Source: Echinometra lucunter
Lineage: Eukaryota > Echinodermata > Echinoidea > Camarodonta > Echinometridae
Assembly (NCBI GenBank): GCA_029962745.1
Contig: CM057157.1
Location: 10,049,496-10,113,495 of the forward strand
Direction: 5' to 3'
Length of the DNA: 64,000 bases
Part shown: one piece after another, positions 1 through 11,466 of the stretch
Layout of the letters: each line of letters starts with the position of its first letter
Numbering within the stretch: the first letter of the stretch is position 1
Made by a program: the position numbers and the translations under genes
The notes under the pieces: model-generated
Database searches by the model: none
What the model was told of the DNA's origin: nothing
The model's input: the letters and a program-made list of their open reading frames with translations, nothing else

Positions 1-249
1 TTTTGTTCCGACTTTTCTCAAACTTTAGGCTGTTCAGATCTGATTCTAATTAGAATCAGAAGATGATACACTCTCAAAATAAGCATCTATATGGAGCCGG
101 ATCAGTTTTAACCCTTCTCTTTACCGACAGGGTTGAGAATATAGATGACTCTTGGAAAGATTTGAACTTTTTAAAGAATATATGACAGATCAGTTTTTCT
201 GGCTGAAATGGTGGTTGTTCATTTTTTTTTTTTTATAAACTATATATGT

Positions 250-408
250 GGGTGCCATTACATAAAAACTTGCTATTACTGTAACTTTGCCATCAATATT
301 AACTACCATGGTAACGTTGCTCAACAGCCAATCAAAATCCAGTATTCCATAAAAGTTATCATTGATGGCAAAGTTACTATAATAGCAAGTTTTATGCAAC
401 GGCACCCA
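250..408. mobile_element. Short foldback MITE
   Basis: The ends form an imperfect terminal inverted repeat of ~45 bp: GGTGCCATTACATAAAAACT on the left pairs with the reverse complement of the stretch ending AAGTTTTATGCAACGGCACC on the right. The centre holds CCAATCAAAATCC, which resembles the centre of the element at 47641-47822. There is no coding capacity. The family is not identified. Confidence 0.6.
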
Positions 409-1490
409 GAAATGTGCACCAGATCGTCTCTAGGCACTCCTTTCATTCCACCAGAGGCACGTTTTCTTTGGGTTGGATCGGGGGGGGGGGGGCGGGGCTT
501 TCGTAAATACTCACTTTAACACTCTGGATGCTATCGCCGTCATCCCAATACCACCTCTCTCTATACCATCCACGATTAGGAATGTATTCACGTTTATAGA
601 GAATCTGACATATGATACTGATATGTACAAGTACACTGTTGATGAGACATAGAAATATTTTATGTAAAATAAATAAACTATCATTTCTTTTAATGAAAGG
701 TGGATGGCCAAACTTAAATCAATAACTGCTTGTATTATGACGACCAAATTACAAACCAGGTTAATCATATGTTACTATAACTTAAACAGGATGAACTATA
801 CAAGAGCTTTAATAATAATGGTTATGATTTGAGATTAATCCGTTTAGTGCTTACCCCTATACCATGCCACACCATTTGACAAACATAAGTGTGTTAAAGG
901 ATACTTCGGGGATTGTCAACATCGTTCCTTTTTTAATCTTTATCTTCATACACAGTATATGCCATAAAATTACAACTCGTTAAAAAAATAAGTCAAAATA
1001 CCATGTAACCTATCAGCCAAGATTCGCCGGAAATGGAACACCAAACAGACGAATAAGAATCGACCGAGTGTACGATTCAACCTCGACCTAGTTTCTTAAT
1101 TTCGTTTCATCCACTTCATTACCGTGATTTGATATTTCATGTCTAACAAAATTATTTCAAGTCATCCATATTATTGGATATCAACTTATATTCACTCTTT
1201 AAAGATTGTGCCAGTTGAAACTTTTTTGTCCCGTATTTAGAACCTCCAGAAAAAAGGGGTTCTGTAAAGGGTTCTTCGTATTTTCAAGAACTCGACAAGG
1301 TTCCTTGTACAACCAATAGTGGTTCTGAAGACCCATTTAGAACCCTTTAGAGATGCTAGTAATGGTTCTTTGAAGAATCTTTAGATTCCTTTTTTTTAAA
1401 TTCTAATTTCCTTCTCATCTTTTTTTTTTCTTTTTATCGGTTGTTTCCGTTCGTTTCAACATTGTATTTTGTTTAATTTTTTTGTTTAAT
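409..1490. other. Gene-free stretch
   Basis: No plausible exon is seen. A 12-base G run lies at 481-492. A patch at 1235-1395 is rich in alternating AGAACC and GGTTCT words and may be a decayed palindromic repeat. The rest is AT-rich unique-looking sequence. Confidence 0.5.
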
Positions 1491-1499
1491 TTATGTTTT

Positions 1500-1640
1500 C
1501 ATTCTTATGTATATTATGTTTGTAAATATGTTTTTTATCATTTGATACAGGGCCCCTTGGTCGAGCAGTTTTTTAACTGAAAGGGCTACCCTGTTTAAAT
1601 AAAACGACAAATAATTTTTTTTTTAATGCTCCAAATGTGG
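1500..1640 (+). mobile_element. Possible 3' tail of a truncated non-LTR retrotransposon
   Basis: The stretch reads GGGCCCCTTGGTCGAGCAG, then AACTGAAAGGGCTACCCTG, then AAATAAA and an A/T-rich tail. A hairpin-like G/C-rich segment followed by AAATAAA and an A-rich tail is typical of 5'-truncated LINE copies. A related-looking end lies at 8640-8756 (AAAGGGCACCCTATTG then AAATAAATAAAA). No reverse transcriptase is visible, so this is inference. Confidence 0.35.
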
Positions 1641-2351
1641 GACAGGAAAAGGCTTTAATCAGCACAATTTTTTCTAAGAGTGAATTGGACTTAAAATAAA
1701 TAAGTGAAAGAGTACACTTTTTATCTTTTTCAACTTAAGATTTGTATGGTAAAATTAATTTAATACCACGATGCATGTATGTGGCATATTATATCAATGA
1801 ATCGCCAAGAGCGAACTGTGACAAAAACACTTAACAGCTTGGGGAATAACTATTCTCAATTTTCTCCTGCAATATACGTAGGCCTAAAAGTCTTTCAATT
1901 TTTCATTTTTCGTGGCAGATTTATGCGCTTTGACTTTCAATATTCTTTACATCGTGTATTTGGGATACAATTTGCTTAATCAAATTAGATCATTGACCGT
2001 CATGATTTTATTTAAATTCCATTTTTATATAATTATTCAGAGGTTTTCACATTTTTATTTGCTGTATAATATACAGAAAATATATAGTATATTATATTCT
2101 GTCGTTAACAACTCAATTGTAATATCATATACATGAATTTCGCAAATTATTGTTATTCTGAGGCATGTAACTCATTTTAATTGATCTAATGCGAGATAAC
2201 ACCGATAAATGGCATTACAACTTCGGCCTTTTGTTGCTATATGGAATTGTTATTTAAAAAAGCAGACTGGGATAGAAAAAATGGCAATGAGCATGTGACC
2301 ACCGATCGGGAAGTAATCATTTCTGAGTAGGTGAGGTATTATTGTCTGTCT
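1641..2351. other. Gene-free stretch
   Basis: AT-rich sequence with no exon-like open reading frame, RNA gene or clear repeat that I can support. Confidence 0.4.
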
Positions 2352-2740
2352 AGAGAAGCTTAAAGTCCCCCAAGAAGGCTACTTATGCAGGTGCGTTAAA
2401 GGCATGAAGGCGAGAAGGTGACTTGTTGCAACTGGCCAAGGCGTCTTGTTTAAGACAATAAGGCGAGAAGGTGACTCGTTGCGACGGGCTTGCAACTCGT
2501 CATGGCGCCTTGTTTCGTACAAGAAGGCGAGAAGGTGACTTGTCTTGATCATGTTGATGCATTGCCTTCATGTCCTAAACAAGACGCCTTGGCGAGATGC
2601 AGCAAGTCGCCTTCTCGCCTTCTTATACCAAACAAGGCGCCTTGGCGAGTTGCAAAAAGTCACCTTCTCGCCTTCATGTCTTTAAAAAGGCGCTTTGGCA
2701 AGTTGTACAAGTCGCTTCCTCGAGGCCCTTTTAAGCTTAC
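2352..2740. mobile_element. Foldback element with internal ~60-bp repeats
   Basis: GAAGCTTAAAG at 2355 and its complement CTTTTAAGCTT near 2736 bound the block. Inside, units containing AAGGCGAGAAGGTGACT recur in plus orientation near 2408, 2460 and 2523. The complement AGTCGCCTTCTCGCCTT recurs near 2605 and 2668. The block is therefore tandem within each arm and palindromic overall. Small reading frames here are by-products of the repeats. Confidence 0.6.
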
Positions 2741-3013
2741 GTACTATGATCGATCGTTGTTATGTGTGCTTGTGTGGGATTTTTCTTAATCTACATTCCT
2801 TAGGTATATACTATTCAGAGGGACTCTTAATTTATTTAGGAATGAGCGGCCAGTCAACGCATCAGTTCCTCTTACATTAAGAGAAACAAAGTATATCAAT
2901 AACACATAAATTTCATCCTAAAAATGGGCCTTGAAAGGGTTTAACTACCAACAGAACGGTAATTATCGATAAAATATGGTAGCAGTTTCCAGTCAATATA
3001 TACATGTATGTAT

Positions 3014-3065
<52 letters not shown>

Positions 3066-5171
3066 GTATAATATCCATGTTGGCCCTGCCTGATTCTAAC
3101 TCCTTATCCTGGGCCATATTATATACAATGTGTGTTTGTATTATCATTGATAATATTTTACCATTATTATTATTATCATTATCATTATTATCATTTTTTT
3201 CTCATTATTACCATCGTTATTGTTATTATCATTATTTACATGTGAAATACATGTATCATCGTTGTCATAGACATATTTTGATATTTTCTGTACTGAGTTT
3301 ATTTCTAAAAATCATTATAATCTTAATCAAACATTTTTATTTGCTGATCCACCGAAACCCGACAAATTTAGTATATGTTGCGTGACTAAATCCCAAGATT
3401 TTTGGTTGGTTAGTTGGTTGGTTTTATTTACGATCATAAAAATACAGGTTAAAATCTATAATTTAATATAATATAACATAATATGATATAACAATACATC
3501 AATGGTAGAATACAAAACAAAAGGAAATATATGATCGAATGATAGCCCGCTCCAGATTAGCTTACATAACTAATCTGTTCTTCCTGGGGTTCCTTCTCTT
3601 TAAAGCAACTTCAGTATTCCAATAATCATGATAATAGCTTCAAGAAATCTTAAACAAGTCTATAACTAAATTCATCAAAATTGGCAAGAATAAATTTAGT
3701 CACATATAACCATTTGACTCGTTATTTAACCTAACGGCGGCGGATTACGACGATAATGGGTAAAGATTCCAGAAACGAATAAGACATCAGCAATCTATCA
3801 TCTAGGTCTTTTTGCACGATTCTCTCTGCTTTTTTCCATGTTAATCCTGAATAATCGGGAGAGGAAAAACAGACCTTTCAAAAACATCTCGAAGGTGAAG
3901 AAAAAAAAAAAGAAAAAAGAAAAAGAAAAAAAAAGAAAAAAAAAAGCTTTAAGGAACAGGCCATCATCTGCAGGTTTCCTTTCTTTATACAGATCGCATA
4001 GTCTGATTTCTAGAGCGAGTATGACATTAAGGGGTTAGTCACATCTCATCGATATGATAGCGAGAGACTTTCAAGAGTGATTAAGCATATATATTTGCAT
4101 ATTTGTATATATTTATTGTAAACTGTTCTTTTTGTTTGATGTTGATGTTGAAAATGTTATCTGTATATTTTTGTATTTTTATATTTGTTAATAAGTGAAT
4201 ACATAATAAATGAAAGAAAGAAAAAAGTAAACCCTTCTTAGTTGTGTGTACTTACACTCGTTTAAGAAATCAGCCTTGTAGGGTGTACTGCTATATATCG
4301 CTAATATTATTTGGTTCTCTCCTCTTGCATGTCTTGACAATCCTGGATTCGCTACTCAATTAATGTGAATGCTGTCATACTAGCTATGCACGACTACGAA
4401 TTCAATATGTTACTCAGAAGGACTACAATACCTCTGATATTCAAGTCTTGCGTGAAATTTGGCATATACACCTTGACCTTTTCAGGAGGAAATCTTCAGT
4501 TCTTAGTCTTATTCTCTAAATTATTCACTCAACCATTATCCGGATTGAATTCGTTTATCTACGAAATGTATATCTATAAATATTTTAAAGAGCAGCAATA
4601 TCATCTGGGATAATTCTAGATATTCTTGATCTTTTTAATATTCAAATGAACAAAAGTTTAAACATTCCAACCAAAGTCTGGCTGAATATCCAAACTCTGG
4701 AAAGGATTACAAAAGGATTTTAGAATGTGAAAAGTCAGATTATTATCTGTTTTTAAAGAGACTTTTTCCATGAAATATAAAAGCATATGTCAAGCGGAAT
4801 CTTTGTCATATTACTTTGGTAGCTTTGCTGCTAATTCCTAGGCATAAGGAGATTTTTAAAAATGCCCAGAATTTTTATAAAAGAATAAATCAGATGACCA
4901 AGGTAACGATACATTTGCATAATCAAATACTAGAGGATTCATATTGATAATGAAACCTTAAAGAATTGAAAAAATATTATTCTTGCTACTGGTGTCATAT
5001 CATCCTATCACGAATTAGTTTTTAGCATTATTTGTTGTATGTTAATGACATTTACAGGATATTGATATTATGATTATTATTATTATTATCATCGTCATCA
5101 TTATCACCACCACCGTCAACCATATTAATATTCTAGTCATATTTATATACGTATATATATATATATATACG

Positions 5172-5248
<77 letters not shown>

Positions 5249-5315
5249 TTCCAAAATGGTAGGACAGCTCTGGGGAACTTTGATTCATGCTACGCTATTA
5301 TTCTCTCAATTGTCT

Positions 5316-5347
<32 letters not shown>

Positions 5348-5876
5348 CGTGCACGCGCGCGCGTGTGTGTGTGTGTGTATAACATGTTATAAAGCACACA
5401 CACACACACACATACACAAAAACACTTATGATTCATCATGAGAATATACTTTTCTGCTAGAAAAATCATGAATTACCAATACTACAAACTATAATTTTCA
5501 AGCTGAATCTTGGATCGTCCCTCAACATGCGTGAATAAGGCAGCACACAAATATTGATTCAGTATAAACCAGCTATGAATTTCACCTACTTGTTGCATTT
5601 GCGCTTGTAATTTTAGTTAACCAGCCAGAGATGGAATAATGATAATTAGCGCTTTTCTCTAAATGTCGCGGGGAAACACTCCGGCATGACATTTTTGCAA
5701 GCTTTTCTGAATGTTTGTAATAAAATCGCGGTGTTTCTTTTTTATCCAAAAAAAAAAAAAAAATTGAATGAAGAACCTCTCCGTTTACAAAATCTACAGT
5801 CATCCTTCGAAGAAAAGATAAATGATAAAAACAATCTGAGTTAAATTACAACAATAATATCTCGTCAAAGTACTTT
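2741..5876. other. Gene-free stretch with microsatellites
   Basis: Contains (TA)n at 3021-3061, a TTA/ATC-rich triplet patch at 3160-3240, an A-rich AAAAG patch at 3896-3950, another triplet patch at 5070-5110, (TA)n/(CA)n at 5150-5245, and (TA)n followed by (CG)n/(GT)n and (CA)n at 5318-5415. I see no exon with splice context or protein similarity. Confidence 0.5.
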
Positions 5877-6064
5877 TTAAAATTTCTGCGGAGTCAAGTT
5901 TGACTAGGAATTGTGTCTGCTGGAGTCAACTCCATTCCGAGTCAGTAAAGTGACTCAGATTTCCGAATTAATTTGACTCAGAATGGTGTCGCGTCAATTG
6001 AGAATCGAATGAATTCGATTCAAATTAATTCGGAAATCCGAGTCACTTTAACTCCGAATAGAGT
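5877..6064. mobile_element. Left part of a foldback MITE, interrupted at 6064
   Basis: Closely resembles the left three quarters of the intact element at 14405-14652, sharing TTTCTGCGGAGTCAA and GTGACTCAGATTTCC. The copy breaks off after AATAGAGT. Its missing right end (CCCAGCTGACTCCATTCC through CTCCGTAGAAATAAGA) is at 7735-7793, beyond an inserted element. Confidence 0.7.
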
Positions 6065-6089
6065 CAGGCGTCGATCCATTTTTCGGATT

Positions 6090-6194
6090 GGGGGGGGGGG
6101 GCAAGACGACCAAGCGGAGATGAACCCACGGCTACTATTTGTACACACACACACACACCCTCACTTATATATATATATATTTATATATACATAC

Positions 6195-6242
<48 letters not shown>

Positions 6243-6345
6243 GTATGTATATATAAATATATATATATATAAGTGAGGGTGTGTGTGTGTGTGTACAAAT
6301 AGTAGCCGTGGGTTCATCTCCGCTTGGTCGTCTTGCCCCCCCCCC

Positions 6346-6390
<45 letters not shown>
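6090..6390. repeat. Long near-perfect palindrome with TA/CA core
   Basis: The left arm (poly-G, GCAAGACGACCAAGCGGAGA, then ACCCACGGCTACTATTTGTA, then CA repeats and CCTCACTTATATA) is repeated in complement at ~6270-6349, ending in poly-C. The centre is a long (TA)n run, and another (TA)n run follows to 6388. It lies inside the hAT-like element. Confidence 0.8.
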
Positions 6391-6391
<1 letters not shown>

Positions 6392-6474
6392 ATAGGCCTA
6401 TATCAACGTGAAGCATTTTCAAATTGGGGAAATTAGGCAACTTGCTATGTGAACCATCCTGCTTTTTTCAATTT

Positions 6475-7520
6475 TGCGAGCGAGCGAAGCGAGCGAGCAA
6501 AAAAATAACAAATTTCTTGTAATGAGAGAATGGTTTAGTTATCATATAGGCATAAATGATACCTAATATATATGTGTATGGTTACCTCGCTGCCAAATAT
6601 GAACTCTAATTTGTCACATCGTTGGTCCATCGTTGCTGCCCCCAAACCACTCTGTTTTTTAATATTACGAGCGAGCGAAGCAAGCGAGGAAGCACACACT
6701 GTTTTTAATGGTAGATGTAGTAAACCCTTCGGCAAATTATGCTGTAAGCCAATGAAACATCTACATTATCTATTCGGTCTCATCTCACCGAATTCGTTTG
6801 CTTTTCAAAACCATTAATATGAAACGAGCGAGCGCAGCGAGCGAGGAAAAATATACCCTTTTCCATATGATAGAAGTGTTATTTCGTCATCATAATAATG
6901 TGATAAAAATGTGATATGCGCTATACAAGAACAGAATATTATTATCATCATTATCATCAGAATACACTATAAACCTGTCATGCCTGTATGATATCTAAAT
7001 AATACATCAGACCACCGAATATGACACTGTTTTTGCTACCTCGCTTGCAGTCCAAATCCATTCTGTTTCTACCATAGCGAGCAAAGTCAACGACCGATCC
7101 CGGCAAAATTATATGGATTCGTCCCAAAATCTTTGCCAACAACCTTGCTGCCCAAATGTAATGATATTTTGGAATCTGGCTGCTATAATAAGCTATTTGC
7201 TGCCCGAAATCATCTTGTATCTAGCTTTTACCAGCGAGAGTAGCGAGCGAGTTAACGAAAATATGTTTTTGTTTTGCGTTTTTTTTTTCTTTTTATCCAG
7301 GCCGTTGTCTCCTGAAAGTTTATCTATTTTTAGGTGAACTGGCCGCTCGATTTCTAGGAGTGATATTTTGTTTGGTTATATTACTTCCTATGAGTAGAAG
7401 AATAGTATAACATTAGATAGAAACACAAGATGCAAACCGATTTCCTTTCATAAGAATAGTATTTATCATCGGCATTGGTTAAGATACTTAAATGCGATCG
7501 AGCGAAGCGAGCGAGCGCTT
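6475..7520 (+). repeat. Dispersed GAGCGAAGCGAGCGAGC motif cluster
   Basis: Variants of GCGAGCGAAGCGAGCGAGC occur near 6476, 6670, 6823, 7231 and 7499, with a weaker one near 7075. They are spaced 150-400 bp apart in otherwise AT-rich sequence. Flanking words such as CTGCCCCCAAACCA recur in degenerate form, so this may be an old long-period tandem repeat within the hAT-like element. Confidence 0.5.
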
Positions 7521-7734
7521 CCCAGTTTCCCATTTTCTTTCTTTTTTCTTGTTTTACGCTTTCATTTCACTTCCTTTCTTCCTTTTCCTTTCTTTTATCT
7601 TTTTTCTTTTTTCTTTTTTTTTGTTGGGAAATTAATGGGGGGGGGGGGGGGGCAAAATGATATCTTTGCCCCCAAAATTTTCTTTGGGAGGGCAACTGCC
7701 CCCCCCCCCCAGGATCGACGCCTCTGAAAAGAGT

Positions 7735-7793
7735 TGCCTCCCAGCTGACTCCATTCCGTGTCAAAATGACTCCGTAGAAATAAGATCGAGCAC
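7735..7793. mobile_element. Right end of the interrupted foldback MITE
   Basis: CTCCCAGCTGACTCCATTCC followed by TGACTCCGTAGAAATAAGA matches the right end of the 14405-14652 element. It completes the copy that starts at 5877 and is broken by the hAT-like insertion. Confidence 0.7.
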
Positions 7794-8095
7794 CTTTTCC
7801 TCTGCATGCAGACACAAATTTTTAGGTAGATTTTATTTGCCTTTTGCCATGATAAAGAAACACAAAATATTTTGGAAAACGCATTCAGTGAACGATTTAT
7901 ACTACTTGTAGTAAAATCATACAGCCAAGGCAAGCTTGCATCCCAGTTAGGCCGAAACCACATATATTACCCAGATTATTTCGTTCTTAGATCAACAACA
8001 ATATTTCTCTTTACGCAGTTGCTTCAAATACATGTTTACCCATATTTGACGATGAAGCAACCGCATATTTGTTAACGAACTGAAACAAGATACTA
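7794..8095. other. Gene-free stretch
   Basis: AT-rich sequence between the interrupted MITE and the SINE-like segment. I see no feature here. Confidence 0.4.
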
Positions 8096-8320
8096 CCTAG
8101 GAGCATGGTTGTAAATTGGTGCAGGCTCCTGCCTCTCACACGAGAGGTCCTAGGTTCGATCCTAACAGGGTGCTTACATCCTTGAACAAGGTGTTTTTCC
8201 AGCGTCCCTCTCAAGGTATATGAAAAGGTTATCTGCCAATGCTGAGGTAATGATAACTGAAGGCTCGCAGTACAGCAGTATTTATGTATTACTCCTGAAG
8301 CTACCCTGGTATTAACCCAG
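8096..8320 (+). mobile_element. Probable tRNA-derived SINE
   Basis: GGTTCGATCCTAAC at ~8153 matches a pol III B box. It is preceded by a short stem (CTCTCACACGAGAG) and a weak A-box-like GGTGCAGGCTCC ~30 bp upstream. The segment does not fold as an intact tRNA and continues into unrelated sequence, as tRNA-derived SINEs do. The 3' end is not sharply defined. Confidence 0.45.
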
Positions 8321-8559
8321 TTATATCGTCGATGTTATTATCAACTGTACGGACTGGAGTATCCTTTTTGTCACGTTCCTTCCTTTTAATTAGTTACATG
8401 TGCTGTCTTCAATGGCCTTGGTCCATTAAACTGATAACGACAACAACTTATTCCGTTGAACATAAAGAACCTGTCTACTCTTTCCAGCAACAAAAAGCAT
8501 TTAAATCTTACCTATCGTCGAAGTAATTTACATATTTCCATATATCAGTTTATGTTACT

Positions 8560-8756
8560 TTTGTCTCTTCGAAGTTGAATAATTGTTTTGGTATTTTACG
8601 AGTTTGCTTATACAATATATCCGTATGTTTTCATTTTTGTTTATTTTTATATTGATTGATGTTTTTTATGCAGATGGCCTTTTATAATTCCAGCATATTG
8701 CTAAAAGGGCACCCTATTGAAATAGTGTGTAAATAAATAAAAAAAAAAAAAAAACA
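8560..8756 (+). mobile_element. Possible non-LTR retrotransposon 3' tail
   Basis: Ends CTAAAAGGGCACCCTATTG, then AATAGTGTGTAAATAAAT and an A run. The design resembles the tail at 1500-1640. No coding sequence remains. Confidence 0.35.
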
Positions 8757-8904
8757 ATAAAAAGAGTTTCCATTCAAGTTACACTCTAGAGCTGCCCTGC
8801 AGACATGAACATACTCACATGTACACACCATATAGTAGACAGTATCTATCTTTAAAGGATAACATACCCTCAGGAGAAGTACAAATGTAGTTTCTAAATT
8901 AATG

Positions 8905-9690
8905 CTATGGCGGAATAAAACTGATCAGCGAAAATTTGAACGAGATCGGACACGGAATAAGAAAGCTACGTAATATGAAAAAACTCTGTTTTCGACACTA
9001 CCTAAGCTATTGGTGAAGATTTGTGGAAAACTCTCAATATGTTTTGTACACCGAATTTCACATATTCTTTATTTTCTTGAAGAACACGCGTTTTCATTGT
9101 CATCCCAAATATGTTGTGGAGAAAAACACTCCTACATTATAAAGATTGAGTTCGAAGGGGGGGGGGGGGGGGGTAATGTCTCATTGAGGCCTGTATGCAT
9201 GTACATCATCCACGTACATGAAAACGCGTCAATGCTTTTTCTATCATCATGCACGTAACGATTAGGATCTAAAATAGCAATATAAAAAAAAAATAGAGGT
9301 GATGATACAATCCTTGAATAGGGGGTAAAATACCATGCAATATATAAAATCCCCGTCAACATGGTCAAGGGTATAAGGATCGGAGATGTTAGACAGGTTT
9401 CCCTGTTTAAGGGTATCAAAACCACTCCTACTTGCAGAAATTTTCAAAAATTGATGTATGCGGATGTTGTACAGGCCTCAATGAGACATTCCCCACCGGG
9501 GCTGGAGTTTGGCTGAAGAAAATATGCAAACACAAATGAACAGGTTTTCTGAGTGTACAAAATATATTGAGAGATTCCCACAAAATGATGATATCTATAA
9601 TAGCTATGTCTGTGCAAAAAAAATGTCGTATTTCGTGTCCGATTTTAGTTCAATTTTCGCTGACCTGTTTTATTCCGTCTTCGCTTTGAC
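8905..9690. mobile_element. Large foldback element
   Basis: GGCGGAATAAAACTGATCAG near 8909 is complementary to CTGACCTGTTTTATTCCG near 9661. CTCTCAATATGTTTTGTACA near 9030 is complementary to GTACAAAATATATTGAGAGA near 9556. GTCTCATTGAGGCCTGTA (9178) is complementary to TACAGGCCTCAATGAGAC (9470). The arms are ~280 bp around a ~300-bp loop, with a 17-base G run at 9157-9173. No gene is visible inside. Confidence 0.68.
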
Positions 9691-10084
9691 TTAAAATATA
9701 CTTAAGCGTCTTGTTTCCTTTAATTAAGAAAAATTTTGTTATCGGTATCGCGAACGGATAAACATGACACAGGCTTTACATTTATTCCATCTTTGATCTC
9801 AACAGGCATGGTGTTCGTTCTTTACTTTCCCGCTTCATGATATCAAAGACTCGTGGCCTTTGTTTGGAAAAGAATGACTTTATTAGAACGTTGAGAATGT
9901 GAAAAGCGTTTTAGCATACATGTCCTTCATTATGTTCATTTTTGGTCAATGGCGTAGCTTAGCCTCTTTTCCCAAGAGAGGGGACTTTATAGTTTTTCTA
10001 GATGGGGTGAAATGCGAGGGTAGGATAAGGTTTTCCTCACCTTCTCAGCTTATTCTTTATCTCTTTCTCTTTCTTTTTTATTTT
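9691..10084. other. Gene-free stretch
   Basis: No exon, RNA or repeat boundary that I can support, apart from a T/C-rich patch at 10055-10085. Confidence 0.4.
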
Positions 10085-10200
10085 TAGGACGAGCAAGAAA
10101 GCGATAATTCAAGCACAATTTGAATACCCTACTGTATTGTCTAAAGAAATTAAGTTCGCTTTATGTTATTGTCATGTTGCAACATTTCAAAAGGTTAAAG
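10085..10200 (+). repeat. Direct repeat, copy 1
   Basis: About 110 bp (GAGCAAGAAAGCGATAATTC through CATTTCAAAAGGTTAA) recurs with ~85-90% identity by eye at 10755-10865. Neither copy has a sustained reading frame shared with the other. Confidence 0.65.
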
Positions 10201-10754
10201 ACATTGGTTAACATTATTATGATTTTAAAAAAATCTTGTTTTGTTACTTGAAAATGGGATAAACATAAGGGTTATAGTGTAAAAATACCAGTCTGAAAGT
10301 TTCAAAGTATAATATCCACAGGAAGTATCTTTAAATATAAAAAATGTGAACCAATGTTTGAAAAATATACGATGGGTCGGTTGCACAGAATAGACATAAG
10401 GAGTGCGCATGCGCGTATGACTCACCCTTCCTTACTGTGTGTATTGGCGTATCACGCGGCGAGAGGCACATAACGGCGTTTTCAAATTCAAGCAAAGTGG
10501 CCCTCTTAGTGATTGTCTCGTGAGACGAAGGATAATAAAATCGCCGTTTGCGTCTAACTTAAACTTTTTCATTCCAAATTATGGTTGGTTTCAGGGTTTT
10601 TGAGTACAAATACGAGTACTCATACACATGTTTCATCTTAGTTTGAGAATTTTTTTAAATCAGCTACTCACAAAGTTAGTCAATGCCTTTAATTCGAATG
10701 CCTCAATTTCCCGAGGCTTATTTCTCAGAAGATTGTGCGACATTATTAACATCG

Positions 10755-10865
10755 CTAGAACTAGCAAGAAAGCGATTCAGGCACAATTTGAATGCCCTAA
10801 TGTATTGCCTAAGGAAATTATGTTCACTTTATGTTATTGTCATGTTCTTACATTTCAAAAGGTTA
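10755..10865 (+). repeat. Direct repeat, copy 2
   Basis: Second copy of the 10085-10200 segment (CTAGCAAGAAAGCGATTCAG through CATTTCAAAAGGTTAC), same orientation and ~670 bp downstream. Confidence 0.65.
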
Positions 10866-11075
10866 CTTCGAAGGCTTTAATTTCCTGAGGTTTATTTCTT
10901 ACAAGATTATGCGACCTTATCATTCTCCCGATATTCCTTGTCAGTGGGAAAGGGTTGGGTGGTGGAAGTCCCTCCCCCCCAAAAAAAAAAAAAATATATG
11001 CTTGTCAGAGGTATTGTATTTCGTACTCTTAAAACGTGAGATTCAAGCCTCCTTTTTGGCTAATCAAAGATTTTG

Positions 11076-11215
11076 AGACATGTACCAAACTTCACAATAC
11101 TGCTGCCTTGGAAATGCCACTGACAGCGGTAGTTGATTTCATGTAGTATCGGATACTTCCAAAGACCCATTCTAAAAGAAGCTTCCACTGTTGTTTTGAA
11201 ACTTGCTTGCTTTCA
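11076..11215 (+). repeat. Direct repeat, copy 1 of a second pair
   Basis: GAGACATGTACCAAA through TGTTGTTTTGAAACTTG recurs at 11328-11466 with moderate divergence. Flanking sequence is AT-rich. No function is assigned. Confidence 0.6.
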
Positions 11216-11327
11216 TTTAACAAAAAATAAATAAATAATTAAAACTAAAACGCAAGACAAATTTTTTACAACACGAAATACGTAAACAAACCGACGCCTT
11301 TGATCGCCATAACTCAAAACCTTAAGA

Positions 11328-11466
11328 TTTAGAGACATGTACCAAAATTATAGTGCCGCCCTGGGTTACGCCACTGGCAGTGGTCGTGGATTACATGTAG
11401 TTTCTGATACTTCCTAAGACCTACTCTGAAAGAAGCTCACCTGCAGCGTTGTTTTGAAACTTGTTT
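11328..11466 (+). repeat. Direct repeat, copy 2 of a second pair
   Basis: Second copy of the 11076-11215 segment, same orientation, starting GAGACATGTACCAAAATTA and ending GTTGTTTTGAAACTTG. Confidence 0.6.

Larger units (their letters stand above)
6065..7726. mobile_element. hAT-like non-autonomous DNA transposon, nested
   Basis: The left end is CAGGCGTCGATCC and the right end GGATCGACGCCTCTG, complementary apart from a 2-base indel, with CAG/CTG outer bases. The flanking 8-mers AATAGAGT (6057-6064) and AAAAGAGT (7727-7734) differ at one base and form a plausible target duplication. CAG...CTG ends with an 8-bp duplication are typical of hAT elements. Poly-G/poly-C runs lie just inside both ends. 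The interior holds a (TA)n-centred palindrome (6090-6349) and dispersed GAGCGAAGCGAGC motifs. No transposase is visible. Confidence 0.72.

Noticed and set aside
6165..6440. YIYIY-rich frames on both strands
   Set aside because: Translations of (TA)n/(CA)n inside a palindrome.
8100..8180. Intact tRNA gene suggested by GGTTCGATCC
   Set aside because: No complete cloverleaf, acceptor stem or proper A box; better explained as a tRNA-derived SINE.
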